Below, one piece after another: positions 6,322-6,380 of a DNA stretch of 6,380 nt. How positions within the stretch are numbered: position 1 is the stretch's first letter; every line of letters begins with the position of its first letter. The notes beneath the pieces were generated by a model, which was not told the origin of the DNA, did not search any database, and saw only the letters and a program-made list of their open reading frames with translations. Source of the stretch: Actinomycetota bacterium (GTDB lineage Bacteria > Actinomycetota > Acidimicrobiia > Spongiisociales > UBA11373); NCBI GenBank assembly GCA_030688105.1, contig JAUYIV010000030.1, positions 1 to 6,380 of the forward strand, in the 5' to 3' direction. The position numbers and the translations under genes are program-made.

Positions 6322-6380
6322 CCTGCGTGCGTGCCAACGCGAGCTGGGCGCACGCCGTCTCCGCGGTCCCCTCCGCCTCG
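6322..6380 (-). other. edge segment, possibly the 3' end of an upstream gene
   Basis: On the minus strand, the frame beginning at 6379 shows strong third-position GC bias and reads through GTAETACAQLALAR before entering the palindromic element and stopping at a TGA (6256-6254). The C-terminus of RsmE (16S rRNA m3U1498 methyltransferase), which often precedes phoH in actinobacteria, ends in a vaguely similar ETA-rich helix, so that is one guess; the match is weak. The plus-strand frame sharing the same third positions could instead be a divergent gene start (GTG at 6327). The fragment is too short to decide. Confidence 0.25.

Overview
The window is a GC-rich bacterial segment. From end to end it is one leftward (minus-strand) gene cluster, read from about 6190 down to position 1. 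In transcription order it holds: phoH-like ATPase; a 7TM-HD (PgpH-type) membrane phosphohydrolase; ybeY rRNA-processing endonuclease; a CNNM/CorC-type CBS-domain membrane protein; era GTPase; a small lipoprotein of unknown function; and the N-terminal part of a TesB-like acyl-CoA thioesterase cut by the window edge.

Likely source: a deep-branching actinobacterium, most plausibly Acidimicrobiia or a relative. The reasons are the high GC content with strong third-position GC bias, the phoH-ybeY-CBS-era order known from actinobacteria, a 7TM-HD protein between phoH and ybeY (as in Bacillota, absent from mycobacteria), and a Thr/Pro-rich extracytoplasmic linker of a kind common in that group. This is inference; no rRNA or other phylogenetic marker was analysed.

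Layout: positions 6322-6380 may hold the end of an upstream gene. A 69-bp palindromic element with two tight hairpins lies at 6253-6321, followed by a short leader with a candidate promoter (-10 TATAGT) and a good ribosome binding site. The phoH reading frame then starts with GTG at 6192. All six gene junctions after that are stop/start overlaps: GTGA four times, ATGA once, TGATG once. Every completed gene ends in TGA, so the cluster looks like a single tightly coupled operon with almost no non-coding DNA.

Function: YbeY, Era and PhoH form a conserved rRNA-maturation and RNA-quality-control group. YbeY processes the 3' end of 16S rRNA, Era binds that end through its KH domain, and PhoH is a predicted RNA-associated ATPase. 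The 7TM-HD protein probably degrades c-di-AMP, and the CBS protein belongs to a family linked to divalent-cation handling. The usual recO after era is not seen; a short lipoprotein and a thioesterase take its place. Most of the window is conserved housekeeping. The less ordinary parts are the palindromic element at the operon head, the Thr-rich insert in the 7TM-HD sensor region, the unbroken series of start/stop overlaps, and the unassigned lipoprotein.
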